Origin: Deltaproteobacteria bacterium
GTDB lineage: Bacteria > Desulfobacterota > Desulfobacteria > Desulfobacterales > SURF-15
Reading direction: 5' to 3'
Assembly: GCA_019309565.1 (NCBI GenBank)
Contig: JAFDFZ010000114.1
Span: 1 to 35,565 of the forward strand
DNA: 35,565 nt
Below, in pieces: positions 34,394-35,565 of the stretch; position 1 is the first letter of the stretch; each line of letters starts with the position of its first letter. Position numbers and translations under genes: made by a program. Under the pieces are notes generated by a model that searched no databases, was not told where the DNA came from, and saw only the letters and a list, made by a program, of their open reading frames with translations.

Positions 34394-34753
34394 ATGACAA
34401 CGGTTAAAGAAATTGAAAAGGTGGTATCAAGTTTTCCGCCAAAAGATCTTGCTGAGTTTAGAGCGTGGTTTGAAAAATTTGATGCAGAGGTGAGGGACAG
34501 GCAATTTGAAGAAGATGTGAAAAAAAGGTTACCGAAAGCACCGGTTTTAGAGTTTACCAATATGAACAAAGGCAAGATTTGTCCTTCTCGTTTTTTCATT
34601 GAAAAACGCCGGATTTCTTTCAAAGGGAGCTGTAATGGTGCCCTTATTTGTGGTACTCAGCTATTTCTTAGCCTCTTTCGATACTACCACCTTTTGTTCA
34701 GGGGTAATAAGTCGAGTATTTTGGCTTTAAGGAACATAGAGATCGGAAAATGA
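34394..34753 (+). CDS. truncated or damaged antitoxin-like protein (N-terminal part only)
   Basis: Residues 1-43, MTTVKEIEKVVSSFPPKDLA and EFRAWFEKFDAEVRDRQFEE DVK, closely resemble small antitoxins paired with ParE/RelE-type toxins, which usually continue with a short KLD..A..A..DF..G.C..L tail. Here similarity stops after a run of seven A residues (near 34520). The remaining 76 residues (for example FLSLFRYYHLLFRGNKSSIL) are unlike any antitoxin, and no toxin gene follows. The ribosome binding site GAAGAGGT and ATG are intact. It is probably a decayed second toxin-antitoxin locus in which the 3' half was replaced. From 34754 to 34973 I see no gene. Confidence 0.55.
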   Translation: MTTVKEIEKVVSSFPPKDLAEFRAWFEKFDAEVRDRQFEEDVKKRLPKAPVLEFTNMNKGKICPSRFFIEKRRISFKGSCNGALICGTQLFLSLFRYYHLLFRGNKSSILALRNIEIGK

Positions 34754-34973
34754 TTTTTACACCAATATATTTGGAAACCCTCTCTATTTACAACGGTATG
34801 CCCGGGTATCTTGGCTGTGGAGAGCGATGAGACCGGAAAGCTTTCTTTATACCTGTATTACAGGAGACCCTCTCTTCGCTTCAACGTAGATCCAAGACAG
34901 CTCAACACCTTGATAAAAATAACGTAAGATCGACATGGAACCAAAGTCAACCAGGGTGAATTATAGGAATTAT

Positions 34974-35155
34974 CGGTTTCATACGCCATCCTTTCTATGT
35001 TCAAACCGGAAACATTTTAAGATTGAAAAAAACCGATTATTTGTTAAAAATCAAACACAAAAAACGTCTGTCATATACGGACACAGACTTCAACATGTTG
35101 AGGATATTACATTTTTATCTTATCTTCGAATTCATATCGATTCTTTTCAAAGCAG
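34974..35155 (+). repeat. dispersed intergenic repeat B, copy 2
   Basis: A divergent same-orientation copy of 3280-3467. The best-conserved core is CGGACACAGACTTCAAC (35079-35095), with CGGTTTCAT at the left and ATCTTCGAA and AAGCAG at the right. It is non-coding and lies between the damaged antitoxin gene and the broken DUF4338 gene. Confidence 0.7.
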
Positions 35156-35275
35156 GCGTTTGAATGATCAACAGCAATTTGTCATAATATTTCAAAATTG
35201 AAGTTTTTTTGTATGAGTGCATTACTGTATTGATCAGGAAGATGCGACAAGGAGAGAGAGATACTTCAAAACTCA

Positions 35276-35520
35276 CTATGGAAATCGGTACAGCGTGATC
35301 AGGATCTCTCTGCAGGCCATGTCTTTTAGATGGCCATTGGGTTGACGCCAGTTCTCTCCTAGGCGTAGGCTTTACGAGCCGGAGGCCATTTTTGGCACAG
35401 GATTTTGGAGATTTGAGTGCGACTTTTGCTCCAGTTCTCATCGATGACGTGCTGGATGAATTTGACATCATCGGTGTCAATAGTCCTATTTCTGATGGTC
35501 AGGGACAACATGACCAGCAT
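35276..35520 (-). pseudogene. DUF4338 (DruA-like) protein N-terminus, broken by a 32-bp insertion
   Basis: From ATG 35520 the frame reads through DTDDVKFIQHVIDENWSKSR and TQISKILCQKW to a TAG. The similarity resumes in another frame as NWRQPNGHLKDMACREILIT LYRFP and stops at 35276. The normal run is CxxWxWRQPNGRLKDM, so about 32 bases are inserted between the tryptophan and asparagine codons. DUF4338 occurs in the Druantia protein DruA and in transposon-associated proteins. Only the N-terminal domain remains, so this is a fossil and not a working defence gene. The open frame over 35115-35480 on the same strand is a chance frame across it. Confidence 0.6.
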
Positions 35521-35565
35521 ATAACAAAAAAATATGTTGGACGCCAGCTCAAAATGAAAAAAAGT

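Noticed and set aside
35115-35480. 121-residue minus-strand open frame at the right end
   Set aside because: It runs across the DUF4338 fossil in a different frame and into repeat B; its composition is not protein-like.
35276-35520. Active Druantia-type defence gene
   Set aside because: Only the N-terminal domain is present, it is split by an insertion, and no other Druantia genes are seen in the window.

Overview
The window most resembles the chromosome of an anaerobic, probably sulfate-reducing or syntrophic, Desulfobacterota-type bacterium (inference). The evidence is a methylmalonyl-CoA (propionate/succinate) pathway built around a carboxyltransferase with no biotin carboxylase gene in view, a tungsten/molybdenum aldehyde:ferredoxin oxidoreductase, a GTP-type PEP carboxykinase, a Gram-negative outer-membrane barrel protein, and many decayed genes and dispersed non-coding repeats.

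Layout. 1-3500: a tRNA 3' fragment, an outer-membrane beta-barrel gene behind a consensus promoter, then (minus strand) a fumarylacetoacetate-hydrolase-family gene and an M29/NicX-like gene. 3500-4300: a GNAT acetyltransferase gene and a fossil of a zinc-type dehydrogenase. 4282-18128, minus strand, transcribed right to left: DUF2065 protein, queA, tgt, a NifU-type Fe-S scaffold, an aminotransferase, methylmalonyl-CoA epimerase, methylmalonyl-CoA mutase, the MeaB chaperone GTPase, the carboxyltransferase 12S-type subunit, a 67-residue accessory subunit, a 5S-type carboxyltransferase fused to a biotin carrier domain, and succinyl-CoA synthetase beta and alpha. The last nine genes together convert propionyl-CoA to succinate, or the reverse, coupling the carboxyl transfer to pyruvate/oxaloacetate. 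The first genes form a queuosine tRNA-modification group with their own promoter.

18200-20000 is a gene graveyard: a frameshifted AAA+ ATPase tail (DUF4143), a selenoprotein-B-like reductase gene with an internal deletion, and a chimera of a GH63 glycosidase fragment and a short-chain dehydrogenase fragment. 20000-25400 (plus strand): PEP carboxykinase, a DUF1624 membrane protein and an aldehyde:ferredoxin oxidoreductase. 25400-29200: a 410-bp MITE-like element, HflX with an anomalous start, a convergent PHP-domain phosphoesterase and a small unknown gene. 29200-33300 (minus strand): oligoendopeptidase F, a thiolase interrupted by one in-frame TAG, and a flavodoxin-fold quinone reductase. 33700-35565: a BrnT/BrnA-type toxin-antitoxin pair, a damaged second antitoxin-like gene and a DUF4338 gene broken by a 32-bp insertion.

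The most unusual content lies between genes. There is a 115-bp perfect repeat with three strong hairpins, present twice (10447 and 23292). There is a 410-bp element with 17-bp terminal inverted repeats and a 5-bp target duplication (25454-25863), plus an internally deleted relative inside the methylmalonyl cluster (10383). At least three other divergent repeat families are present (929/32481, 3280/34974 and 2012/23131), as well as a shared CCCGTAGTTG-type inverted motif. I see no complete defence island, CRISPR array, prophage or intact insertion sequence. Family assignments are made by reading the proteins, without database searches.
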